NCBI GenBank assembly: GCA_038227045.1
Contig: JBBRQD010000127.1
Coordinates: 1-15,069 of the forward strand
Length of the DNA stretch: 15,069 nucleotides
Direction: 5' to 3'
Origin: JANXLS01 sp038227045
GTDB taxonomy: Bacteria; Planctomycetota; SZUA-567; H5-PLA8
A program made the position numbers and the translations under genes. How positions within the stretch are numbered: the stretch's first letter is position 1; each line of letters begins with the position of its first letter. Below the pieces are notes generated by a model. That model did not search any database and was not told the origin of the DNA. It worked only from the letters and a program-made list of their open reading frames with translations. Positions 6,256 through 14,800 of the stretch are shown one piece after another.

Positions 6256-6284
6256 CATTTCACATTTCCAATTGAGGCAATGAC

Positions 6285-6962
6285 ATGCGTGTGCTGGTCG
6301 TCGAAGACTCCGTGCGGATGGCGCAAGTGCTAAAGAAAGGCTTGACCGAGGAATGCTACGCCGTGGATGTAGCCGCGAATGGGGTGGACGGTCTACAATT
6401 GGCGGAGAGCGGCGAATACGATCTGGTTCTGCTGGATGTCAATCTTCCTGGACTCGATGGCTTTGGATTCATGCGGAAGTTGCGCGTGCTCCGATCCGAT
6501 GTCCCCGTGATGATGGTCACCGCGCGCGACAGCATTCAGGATCGAATCGACGGACTCGACGTGGGCGCCGACGATTATCTGGTCAAGCCCTTCGCCTTCG
6601 GAGAACTCCTGGCGCGCATGCGTGCGTTGCTAAGGCGTCCCGGCGCTCGCGGCGAAGCCATGCTCCGCTTTGCCGATATTGAAGTCGATCCCTCCAGCGG
6701 GCAAGCCAGCCGTGGTGGGCATCAGCTGGCATTGTCGGCCCGCGAATTCGCGCTGATTCGCGTGTTGCTGGCAAACGTCAATCGCGTCATGACGCGCGGG
6801 AGATTATACGAGGCTGTTTGGAACAACGAGTACGATGGAATGTCAAACGTGCTGGATGTCTACATAAATTATTTGCGAAACAAGCTTGAGGAGCATGGCG
6901 GCCGTGTGATTCATACGGTTCGCGGTCGAGGCTATTTGCTGGGTGATGAAAAAAATGCGTGA
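6285..6962 (+). CDS. OmpR/PhoB-family response regulator (225 aa)
   Basis: DNA-binding transcription regulator activated by phosphorylation. The start ATG has TGAGG seven bases upstream. The receiver domain (1-115) has the acidic pair Glu7-Asp8, phospho-acceptor Asp51 in LVLLDVNLPGLDG, the switch Thr79 in MMVTARD and Lys101 in YLVKPF. A winged-helix output domain spans about 126-220, with LSAREFALIRVLL, the recognition-helix region YDGMSNVLDVYINYLRNKL, and the terminal wing TVRGRGYLL. Length and order match the CusR/QseB-type subgroup. Its stop overlaps the start of the kinase gene, so the two are translationally coupled and probably form one two-component pair. Repeats upstream of the PepSY gene and a shared 10-mer before the pump genes suggest its targets; this is inference. 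Confidence 0.95.
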   Translation: MRVLVVEDSVRMAQVLKKGLTEECYAVDVAANGVDGLQLAESGEYDLVLLDVNLPGLDGFGFMRKLRVLRSDVPVMMVTARDSIQDRIDGLDVGADDYLVKPFAFGELLARMRALLRRPGARGEAMLRFADIEVDPSSGQASRGGHQLALSAREFALIRVLLANVNRVMTRGRLYEAVWNNEYDGMSNVLDVYINYLRNKLEEHGGRVIHTVRGRGYLLGDEKNA

Positions 6963-8388
6963 ACCCCCGTCACCGCGACCGGGACGATCTCTGGCGACGC
7001 GCATTTCACTCGTTGTTGCCGCAATCGTCGCGCTTGTAGGCGCGGCGTCTGGTTTTGGTTTATACACGAGCGTCCGCCAGTCGCTGAAAACAGAGTTCAA
7101 TGCGCGTCTTGATGCACACTTGGATTGGCTGCAATCCTCCATTGACTGCGAAGACGAACATCTTGAATTCGAACCGAAAACGTCCCGTGCGCAAAATTCA
7201 GACGCGTGGCGCATCCAGATCAAAGATGGAGATCTGCTCTGGTCGCAGAATTGGCGCGAGCATGAAAGTGGCTTTAAATACAAATCGCGCATTATTGCAG
7301 TGGGTGAGACAAATGGCACGCTTATTCAGGCGCACAGCCTTCCCCCGTTCGGAAGCGAATCGCTGGAAAAGAGCGCCTTTGCCAGATTCCGGCTGCCAAG
7401 CCATCCGGGGCGCATCGAATTGGCATTGACTACCGGCGCATCTGAAGCGGATTTGAAGCGCGAGCTTGGCCGGTTGGCGCTGGGGCTCTGGACGGTGGGT
7501 CCGTTGACGATTCTGTTCGTATCGTTCGTCTTGTCTTTTTTCATTCGCTGGCAACTGGCTCCGCTGGCGCAGATCGCACATGCCGCGTCCCGGATTGGAC
7601 CCGAGAGCGCCGAGTCGCGCATTGGCCCGGCGGGCACCGCGGCCGAATGTGTCGCGTTGCGCGATGCGCTCAACAGCATGGTCGCCCGTTTGGCGGCAGG
7701 GCTTGACCGCGAACGCCAATTCGCGTCGATGGCCGCGCACGAGTTTCGAACTCCTCTGGCGCAATTGCGCACAAATATTGAAGTGACGCTTCGCAAAGAA
7801 CGCGATGCGGACGACTACAAACTCGCGCTTGAGCAATCGCTCGCCGATGTTGAGCGCCTGCAAAACCTGGTTGCGGGTCTTTTATTGCTCGTTCGCAGGG
7901 AAGGCGCCGAAGCGGAAGCGTCCACGGCCTCGTTGAAAGAAGTTGTCTCGAAAGCCATCATCGAGTCTGGAGTCTCCGCCCAGCTTGACGGCCCAGTGCC
8001 AGGCGTGGACGTGCGCGGGAATTTCGAACTGCTTTCCACCGCCCTCAAGAACGTATTGGAAAATGCAAAACGCTACGCGCCGGGGGCTCCGCCTGTTTTG
8101 AAATTTACTCGCGCTGCCGCCGCGATTCGGCTTGCGATCAGCGACTCGGGCCCGGGGATTGACCCGCAAGATTGTGAACGAATTTTCGAACCGCTTGTGC
8201 GCCTTGATCAAGCGCGTTCAATTGGTGAGGAACAGGGCGGATTTGGTCTGGGTCTGGCAATCGCGCGCGCGGCCGTGCGCGCATGCGGCGGCGAAGTATT
8301 CTGCGAATCGAATTCGAATGGGCAACACGGAGCTGTATTCGTTTTTGAACTGCTTCTCTCAGATTCCGATTCTAAACCGGTGTCTTGA
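6946..8388 (+). CDS. Membrane sensor histidine kinase, HAMP type (480 aa)
   Basis: Sensor partner of the preceding regulator. Possible starts are GTG 6943, ATG 6946 and ATG 6955; none has a strong Shine-Dalgarno site. I chose ATG 6946, inside the regulator gene, consistent with coupled translation. In order: transmembrane helix 1 (about 20-40), a periplasmic sensor region (about 42-178) with an acidic patch around Cys69 (IDCEDEHLEFE), helix 2 (about 181-201), HAMP (about 203-255), and the dimerisation/phosphotransfer helix AAHEFRTPLAQLRTN with His265. The ATPase domain has N box LKNVLENAKRYAP, G1 ISDSGPGID, F box IFEPLVRLD and G2 GGFGLGLAIA. All catalytic boxes are intact. The small periplasmic domain resembles that of CusS/QseC-type kinases in size; the signal is unknown. 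The acidic patch could bind cations, but that is a guess. Confidence 0.93.
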   Translation: MKKMREPPSPRPGRSLATRISLVVAAIVALVGAASGFGLYTSVRQSLKTEFNARLDAHLDWLQSSIDCEDEHLEFEPKTSRAQNSDAWRIQIKDGDLLWSQNWREHESGFKYKSRIIAVGETNGTLIQAHSLPPFGSESLEKSAFARFRLPSHPGRIELALTTGASEADLKRELGRLALGLWTVGPLTILFVSFVLSFFIRWQLAPLAQIAHAASRIGPESAESRIGPAGTAAECVALRDALNSMVARLAAGLDRERQFASMAAHEFRTPLAQLRTNIEVTLRKERDADDYKLALEQSLADVERLQNLVAGLLLLVRREGAEAEASTASLKEVVSKAIIESGVSAQLDGPVPGVDVRGNFELLSTALKNVLENAKRYAPGAPPVLKFTRAAAAIRLAISDSGPGIDPQDCERIFEPLVRLDQARSIGEEQGGFGLGLAIARAAVRACGGEVFCESNSNGQHGAVFVFELLLSDSDSKPVS

Positions 8389-8420
8389 GAGAATGGGTTC
8401 GAGCCGTCAAATATTAGAAC

Positions 8421-8430
8421 GCATTAATTT
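8421..8430 (+). promoter_or_regulatory. Second copy of the GCATTAATTT box, upstream of the pump genes
   Basis: This 10-mer is identical to 5775-5784 in front of the PepSY gene. A related ATTAG core precedes it by 10 bp (8413-8417), so the half-site phasing resembles the first site. It is 139 bp before the small-protein gene. A TATACA (8446-8451) downstream could be a -10. It supports, but does not prove, common control of the two gene sets. Confidence 0.35.
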
Positions 8431-8465
8431 AGAGGATTGCAACTATACATGCGAAGGGCTATGGG

Positions 8466-8498
8466 CTAAGAGCGTGTACAAGAAGTGGACGCTCTTAG
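8466..8498 (+). other. Hairpin in the 180-bp gap after the kinase gene
   Basis: CTAAGAGCGT (8466-8475) and ACGCTCTTAG (8489-8498) form a perfect 10-bp stem with a 13-base loop; flanking GG and CC can add pairs if two bases bulge. No T run follows on either strand, so it is not a standard terminator. It would lie in the 5' leader of the next gene or at the 3' end of the kinase transcript. Confidence 0.55.
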
Positions 8499-8568
8499 AG
8501 CCATTAGTGCATTCGATTAAGTCCCGGCTGTTGAGAAATTCAAATACTCGTTTTGGAGGAAATACCCA

Positions 8569-8940
8569 ATGGTCCTAGCACGATTTCTAATGACGGCGAT
8601 TGCGGGTTTATTCATCGTTGGATTCTGCCACGCTGCCGACGCTGCCCCCAAGTATGACATGGCGAAGTACAAAGCCATTGCGGAAGACGCTCTGAAACTG
8701 GTCAAGGCCGGCGATTATCCTGGCGCTCAGAAGAAAACCGTCGAACTGGAAACGGCTTGGGACGATGACACCAAGAAATTGAAAGAAGCGAACCGCAAAG
8801 TCTGGAAGGCGACCGATGACCAAATGGACGTCGCCATGAAGGCCTGCGAAACCGCAAAAGATGCCGCTGGCGCGGAGAAGGCCACAAAGGCGCTCAACGA
8901 TTTCATCGCAAAACTTGCCGACGTGGAGAAGCTGAAGTAG
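8569..8940 (+). CDS. Unrecognised small secreted helical protein (123 aa)
   Basis: I do not recognise a family. The start ATG has GGAGG nine bases upstream. Residues 1-25 form a signal peptide (MVLARFLMTAIAGLFIVGF core) with cleavage near HAADA-APKYD. The mature protein of about 98 residues is rich in Lys, Ala, Asp and Glu. It is predictably all-helical, with segments near 32-47 (YKAIAEDALKLVKAG), 50-72, 75-95 and 97-122, which could form a four-helix bundle like cytochrome b562. It has no CxxCH and no His in the mature part, so haem binding is not indicated; one Cys (about 93) is present. It sits between the sensor kinase and the outer-membrane component of an RND pump, all on one strand, so it may be an accessory periplasmic protein of the pump or of the sensing system. 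Confidence 0.8.
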   Translation: MVLARFLMTAIAGLFIVGFCHAADAAPKYDMAKYKAIAEDALKLVKAGDYPGAQKKTVELETAWDDDTKKLKEANRKVWKATDDQMDVAMKACETAKDAAGAEKATKALNDFIAKLADVEKLK

Positions 8941-8984
8941 AGTGGGTGCGTTCCATCAGTTCTCCACCTAATGAGCGAGCATCC

Positions 8985-9011
8985 GTCTCCGGGCATCCAT
9001 CGCCCGGAGAC
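8985..9011 (+). other. Perfect 10-bp hairpin just before the outer-membrane component gene
   Basis: GTCTCCGGGC (8985-8994) pairs perfectly with GCCCGGAGAC (9002-9011) around a 7-base loop. It lies 44 bases after the small-protein stop and 11 bases before the next start. There is no T run. Its right arm contains GGAG, the only purine tract near the outer-membrane gene start, so folding could limit ribosome access or set the ratio of small protein to pump. Confidence 0.6.
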
Positions 9012-9022
9012 AATGGCGTCTT

Positions 9023-10420
9023 ATGATTAAAAAATTCGGAAAGAGGAACAGCGCCGCCATTCTGTGCGCCCTCTTGGCGGCATGTCCGGGCTGCGCGAGC
9101 TACAAGCCGGAGCCGCTCAGTCCCGTTGCAATCCAACAGCAGTTGCGGCGTTATTCGCTTGCCGATCTAGCCTCTGAATATTCCAGGATCAAACCGTCGG
9201 AAAAACCACCCGATGTATCGGAAGGACTGGGCGTTGATGAAGTAGGCCTCGCGGCGCTTGTGCTGAATCCGGCGTTGAAAGCAAAGCGTCTCGGCATGGG
9301 CGTCGCGTGCGGGCAGCTCGTCACCGCGGGACTGTATCCAAATCCAACGTTGGACAACAAGTCCCTGTTGGGCAGCCAACGCCCCATTCACCGAAAAAGC
9401 ATCGAAGCATCGATTTCAATCGAAGTGCTGCGTTGGCGCGAAATCGCCGCCGAAAAACAAGCCAAGCAGGCCAACGTTCAAGCGGTGCAATACGAGATTC
9501 TGGCCGAAGAGTGGAAGACCGTCAGCGATGCGCGCGCCGCGTATTGGACGGTGGTGGGTTCGCGAGAAAAGTTGCGCTTGAACAAAGAGGAATTGCAATT
9601 GTCCGAACGCGTATTGTCGAGCGTCAAAGCGCGCATACAGCACGGTGCGGGGACCGCGCTGGATTCCACGCTCGCGGAATTACAACACGTGAAATTGCAG
9701 GCGGAGACGCAAAAGCTGGAAGCCGACGCAGCCTCTGGAGAACGCGCTTTGCGGCTGGCAATCGGCTTGCCTTATGACGCGGAATTGAAGCTGCGCATTC
9801 CTGAAAAGCCGCTGACGCTTGGCCGCCGGGCGTGGACGCGTGAGCAGTTGGTGGCCTCGCTAACCGATTCCGCGACGATGAAAGCGGCGGAGTGGCGCTA
9901 CACCGTCAGCGAAGGCGATTTGCGCGCGGCCGTGGCCCGCCAATATCCGGGCTTGAAACTGGGACCTTCCTCCACGTTCGATTTTGATGGCAATGTATGG
10001 TCGACACTGACCGGCTTTGTGGCCACGGCGGACATTCCGATTTTCCATCGCAATCAGGGCGAGGTTCGAGAGAAGACCGCCGCGCGCGATGTGGCTCGGG
10101 CGGAATACACCGCGAAATTGCAGTCGGCCGAGGCTGCGCTGGCCGACGCGGCGGCGCAGGTCGAAAGCAACGAAAAGCGTCTCGCGATTCAGGAAAAAGA
10201 GCTGCTGCCCAAAGCGGAAGAAAGCATCCGGTTGACTGAAAAGGCGTACAAAGCGGGTGATGTGTCCGGCTACGAATTGCTGACCGCGCGCTCGCTTTTG
10301 ATTGAGGTCCAGAAGAGCCATCTCGATCTCTTGATCGAACTCAGGCAAAGCGTGCAAGCGACAGAAGCCGCTTTGGGCAGGCGTTTGGACGACCTCTCTG
10401 GCGTTGGGAAGAATCCATGA
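9023..10420 (+). CDS. Outer-membrane efflux lipoprotein, TolC/CzcC-like (465 aa)
   Basis: Outer-membrane channel subunit of a tripartite efflux pump. The signal peptide ends in lipobox LLAAC with Cys21 as probable lipid anchor. Two outer-membrane efflux repeats follow: the first around 75-275 contains VLNPALKAKR and TAGLYPNPTLDN, marks of this family, then long helices with VSDARAAYWTVVGSREKLRL and heptad-rich HAGTALDSTLAEL-type sequence. The second, about 290-455, includes AEWRYTVSEGDLRAAVARQY, PIFHRNQGEVREKTAARD, and AGDVSGYELLTARSLLIEVQ. Length fits the family. The ribosome-binding site is poor; GGAG lies 13 bases upstream inside a hairpin. Its stop overlaps the fusion-protein start as ATGA, so the two are coupled. 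CzcC-like resemblance is to the metal-pump branch, but such subunits also serve other pumps. Confidence 0.9.
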   Translation: MIKKFGKRNSAAILCALLAACPGCASYKPEPLSPVAIQQQLRRYSLADLASEYSRIKPSEKPPDVSEGLGVDEVGLAALVLNPALKAKRLGMGVACGQLVTAGLYPNPTLDNKSLLGSQRPIHRKSIEASISIEVLRWREIAAEKQAKQANVQAVQYEILAEEWKTVSDARAAYWTVVGSREKLRLNKEELQLSERVLSSVKARIQHGAGTALDSTLAELQHVKLQAETQKLEADAASGERALRLAIGLPYDAELKLRIPEKPLTLGRRAWTREQLVASLTDSATMKAAEWRYTVSEGDLRAAVARQYPGLKLGPSSTFDFDGNVWSTLTGFVATADIPIFHRNQGEVREKTAARDVARAEYTAKLQSAEAALADAAAQVESNEKRLAIQEKELLPKAEESIRLTEKAYKAGDVSGYELLTARSLLIEVQKSHLDLLIELRQSVQATEAALGRRLDDLSGVGKNP

Positions 10421-11826
10421 AAGCGGTGCGAATCACGATTGGAATTGTTTTGGGTGCCGCGCTGATTGGCATGGGCTGGGTGGAGCTGTTTCATTCGGAA
10501 TGGCTGAAGCCCGCGCCAAAAAGCGAAGAGCCCGAACCGGTGACGGATGTGCCCGTCCATGTCGCCAAGGTCTCGCGCGCGACGCTGCACAAATATGTCG
10601 AATGCTATGGTAGCGCGGGAGCCGCGCAGCTTTACGCCGACGGGCAGCCGTCCACCGCGCGCATTGCGTCGCCGGTGGCGGGCGTCGTCACAGAGGTCAC
10701 GTGCTCAATCGGCCAGCACGTCGAGAAGGGCACGCCGCTATTTCAACTCGATGACCGCGTAACGCGCGCGGAGGAAGCCAAGGCAGAGGCCGCGCTTGTC
10801 TCGGCGCAATCTGCAAAGGCATCGGCGCAGGCAACGCTGGCAAAACTCAAAGCCAGCACGCGCCCGGAGCAGCTTGCCATCGCCGAAATCGCGTTAAAAA
10901 AAGCGCGGCAGGCCGCAGCCTACGCGGCGCAGAACCACGAGCGCCAAAAGGCTCTCGCGAAAGATGAACTGTCCTCAGCAAAGCAGCAGGAAGAAACCGC
11001 GTCGGCGCTGGCCACCGCCCGCGAAGACCAGACGAGCGCGGAGAAACAATTGGCGCTCTTAAAGAACACGCCACCACCGGAAGAACTCGCCGAAGCCGAG
11101 GCAAAAATTACGGAAGCCGCCGCGAAAATTACTGAAGTGGAAAAGGCGCTGGCCGCCGCACGGCTTCAGCGTTTCTTGCTCGCGGTCAAGGCGCCCATCG
11201 CCGCCACGATTGTCAAGCTGAACGTCTATCCCGGCGAGTGGGTCGATGTCACGAACGTCATCATCGAGTTGGTCGATTTGAACCGGCTTGAAATCAGCGC
11301 CTTGGTTCCGTCGAGCGAATTGAAAGTGCTTAAGCCGGGCCAGCCGGTGGAGATTTTTTGCACCGTCGCGACGACCCCGGCTCAGGATAAAGAGAAGAAT
11401 GACGAGGACGTCGGCGACGCAGTGGCTTTCAAATGCACGCTGACCGCGCTCGGCAAACAAGTCGATTCAAAAACCGATTTGGCGACCGTGCGCGTGGCCC
11501 TTCCGGCCAATTCAGGAGTTCAGCCGGGACAGGTGGCGCGTTTGCGGATCATGGTTGAAGTGCACCGCGACTGCCTGGTCATTCCCGAAGAATGCGTGTT
11601 CCGTGACAAGACCAGCATCGAGGTGATCGCTGTGGTTGAGAATGGAAAGTCCGGATTGCAAAACGTGAAACGGGGATTGCGTGAAAACGGACTGGTTGAG
11701 ATCAAAGGCGAGGACATCAAAGAAGGTTTGATCGTCGTCGCCGCCGGCGCGTACGGATTGCCCGAAGAAACGAAAGTTCACATCCTCCCTGACGACAAAA
11801 AATCTCCCGCTCGGGAGAAGCACTAG
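10417..11826 (+). CDS. RND membrane-fusion (periplasmic adaptor) protein (469 aa)
   Basis: Periplasmic adaptor linking the inner-membrane permease to the outer-membrane channel. The start ATG overlaps the upstream stop, with GGGAAG five bases before it. An N-terminal membrane anchor or uncleaved signal spans about 5-24 (ITIGIVLGAALIGMGW). The first half of the lipoyl domain has ARIASPVAGVVTEV and IGQHVEKGTPLFQLDD (82-113). A long Ala/Glu/Lys-rich helical hairpin follows (about 115-252), including the repeat KITEAAAKITEVEKA. The second lipoyl half has VKAPIAATIVKLNVYPGEWV (257-276), then beta-barrel segments (LEISALVPSSELKVLKPGQP) and a membrane-proximal domain to the end. Length is normal for a HlyD/AcrA-type adaptor with a long hairpin. 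No His- or Met-rich metal-binding tail is present. The last codons form a hairpin with the ribosome-binding site of the permease gene. Confidence 0.92.
   Translation: MKAVRITIGIVLGAALIGMGWVELFHSEWLKPAPKSEEPEPVTDVPVHVAKVSRATLHKYVECYGSAGAAQLYADGQPSTARIASPVAGVVTEVTCSIGQHVEKGTPLFQLDDRVTRAEEAKAEAALVSAQSAKASAQATLAKLKASTRPEQLAIAEIALKKARQAAAYAAQNHERQKALAKDELSSAKQQEETASALATAREDQTSAEKQLALLKNTPPPEELAEAEAKITEAAAKITEVEKALAAARLQRFLLAVKAPIAATIVKLNVYPGEWVDVTNVIIELVDLNRLEISALVPSSELKVLKPGQPVEIFCTVATTPAQDKEKNDEDVGDAVAFKCTLTALGKQVDSKTDLATVRVALPANSGVQPGQVARLRIMVEVHRDCLVIPEECVFRDKTSIEVIAVVENGKSGLQNVKRGLRENGLVEIKGEDIKEGLIVVAAGAYGLPEETKVHILPDDKKSPAREKH
11803..11818 (+). promoter_or_regulatory. Hairpin enclosing the permease ribosome-binding site
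   Basis: TCTCCC (11803-11808) pairs with GGGAGA (11813-11818) around GCTC. GGGAG is the Shine-Dalgarno site of the permease, nine bases before its ATG. The hairpin lies in the last codons of the adaptor gene, so ribosomes finishing the adaptor would melt it. This arrangement would tie permease synthesis to adaptor synthesis. Confidence 0.5.
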
Positions 11827-14800
11827 ATGAGCGTCGGTGCTGGAAGTCTCGAAACAAAAATAGGCGGCGCGGGCGGTTTCGCCGTCCGCCATGCAAAGGG
11901 CATTTTTTTCATCGTTCTGGCGCTGAGCCTCGCGGGAATCTTCGCGGCACGGACCATGCCCTCGTCGGTTTTTCCACAGACCAATTTCCCGCGCGTGGTG
12001 ATTGAAATCGACAACGGCGTGATGCCCAGCGACGAGATGATGGCCACTGTGACCCGCCCAATTGAAGAGGCCATGAAGGAAATTCAGGGCGTCACGAGCG
12101 TGCGCTCATCCACGGGGCGCGGCTCCGGGACCGTCGATGTTTTTTTCAATTGGAACACCGACATGACGCAGGCGGAGCTGTTCGTTCTCAGCCGCCTGTC
12201 GCAACTCCGCTCCTCATTGCCCGCGACCGCATCGACCAATGTTCACCGCCTCACGTTTTCCGCGTTTCCGATTTTGGGCATCAGCCTGACCAGCAAGACG
12301 CGCGGCATCTCCGAACTATGGGAGACGGCGCGCTACACGATCAAGCCGCGTTTTTTGAGAATACCCGGAATCGCGCGCGTCGATTTGACGGGCGGAAGCG
12401 CTCCGGAGTTTCACATCGTCGCCGATCCCGCGCGGCTGGATTCGCTGCATCTCAGCCTGAATCAAATCAGCGACGAATTGGCCAAAGCAAATCTCATCGC
12501 CTCGGCTGGATTGCACGAAGAAAATCATCTTCTATATCTGACCGTCGTGGATGGGCGCGCGCGCACCCTTGCCGAAATCGAGAATCTCGCGCTGGCGTCC
12601 CTTGATGGCCATCCGGTGCGAATAAAAGATTTCGCGACGGTCAAGCCCGGCAACGAGCCGGTCTATACGGTCGTCACCGCCGCGGGCGACAACGCCGTGC
12701 TGCTCAACGTCCGCAGCCAGCCGGACGGCTCCACGCTCGACATTGCCGATCAAGTCAAAGAAGAATTGAAAGCGCTCAGACACGATTTGCCGCCGGGTAT
12801 GAAGCTTGAATTTTTCTACGATCAATCGCTGCTTGTCCGCGCGTCGGTCGAAAGCGTTTGGGAGGCGGTGATTTTTGGACTGGTTCTGTCGATCGCAATT
12901 TTATTTTTGTTTTTGAAAAATTGGGGCACGACCCTTGTCGCCGCCACGGTCATTCCCGTCACGGTGCTGATCACGTTGATCGCGATGAAGCTGCTGGGCA
13001 TGTCATTTAACTTGATGACAATGGGCGGAATCGCCGCCGCGATTGGTTTGGTGATTGACGACGCGATCGTCGTGATTGAGGCGATTTACGCAAAGATGGC
13101 GGCCGGGCATCCGCGATTAGACGCAATTCACGAAGCATCCCGCGAAATCCTTTTGCCGCTAGTCGGTTCCACACTCACGCCTGTCGTGGTGTTCATTCCG
13201 ATGGCATTCCTGGATGGCGTGCCCGGCTCGTTCTTCCGGGCTTTGGCGATTGCGATGTCTGTCTCTCTGCTGGCCTCGCTGCTGCTGGCCGTGACGTTCA
13301 CGCCCGCGCTCGCGGCGTTGATCGTCCGCGTTGGTTCGAACGCCGGGCAGCCGGGCGGCACGGCGCATGACGAGGAACAAGGTGGCTTCATTCTTCAGCG
13401 CGTCATCAAATTATATGCGGTAGCGCTGCGCTGGGCACTGCGGGATCTTTGGATTGTGCCCGGACTTTGCGCACTGGTTTTGCTAGGAAGCATCGCAATG
13501 TACTGGCGGTTGGAGAGCGATTTTCTGCCTGAAATGGACGAGGGCGGGTTCGTGATTGATTACGTTGCGCCACCGGGGACGAGCTTGACCGAAACGAACC
13601 GGGCGTTGCTCGAGGTCGAGGCGCTGTTGAACGAGACGGCTGAAGTCGAAAGCTATTCGCGGCGCACGGGAACGGCGCTGGGCTTCCAGTTGGTCGAACC
13701 CAACGCCGGCGATTTTCTGGTCAAGCTGAAGCCCGTGCGAAAGCGGCACACCAAGATCGTGATCGCTGAACTCCGGGAAAAGTTGGCCCAGTCGAAACCG
13801 CACATCGAATGGGAATTTCCCGGCATTCTGTCCGATCTCATCGGCGATTTGAGTTCCTCGCCCGAACCGATCGAAATCAAACTGTTTTCAACGGACCTCG
13901 CGTTCCTGAAGAAAAAAGCCCCGCAGCTTAAGACCGCGATTAAGAAGGTGGATGGTGTCGTCGATGCCAAAGACGGCTTGATCGTCGCGGGTCCGGCGAT
14001 CGGCTTGCACGTGCGCAGCGCCGATGCCCAGGCATTCGGCATCAACGCCGATGACGTGTCGAAGACCGTCAACACAGCGCTTGTCGGACAGGTGTCGTCG
14101 TCAGTATTGCAAGGCGACCGAGTCGTCAGCATTCGTGTGACGCTGGACCGCGCCCGCTTCGGTACGATTTCCGAGCTCAAACAACTGCTCCTGCGCACGC
14201 AAAGCGGCGCGTCCGTGCGCTTGTCTCAAGTCGCGGATGTTATCGAAGAACCGGGCGAATTGGAATTGCACCGCGACAATTTGAGGCAAAACGTGTCCGT
14301 CACGGCGCGTCTTCAAGGCCGCGACCTTGGCAGCGCCATGGATGAAATCCGCGCAAAATTAAGCAAAGACGACACACTCCCGCCCGGCTCCATTGAATAT
14401 GGCGGAATATACCAGCAACAACAGGAATCGTTCCGAAATCTGATTATCGTTCTGGTCGTGGCGGTGATTTTGGTGTTCACGGTTTTGCTCTTGGAGTTTC
14501 GCACATACCGAAAGCCGATGGCGATCGTGCTCGGCTCCCTGCTGGCGCTCTCCGGCACGATCATGGCCCTATGGATCACCGGCGCAACGCTGAACATTAT
14601 TTCATTTTTGGGAGCGATCATTGGAGTCGGCATCGTCGCCAAGAACGGAATCCTGATGCTGGATTTTGTCGATCATCTTCGCGATCAGGGAATGAGTCTG
14701 GACGACGCATTGATTCGCAGCGGCCAGCGCCGCTTGCGTCCAGTGCTGATGACATCCATGGCCGCCGCGTTGGGCATGTTGCCGCTGGCGTATGGCATCG

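Noticed and set aside
8132..8578. 148-codon plus-strand ORF overlapping the kinase 3' end
   Set aside because: It mostly shadows the kinase ATPase domain in another frame and runs into the following gap; it has no start signal or domain.
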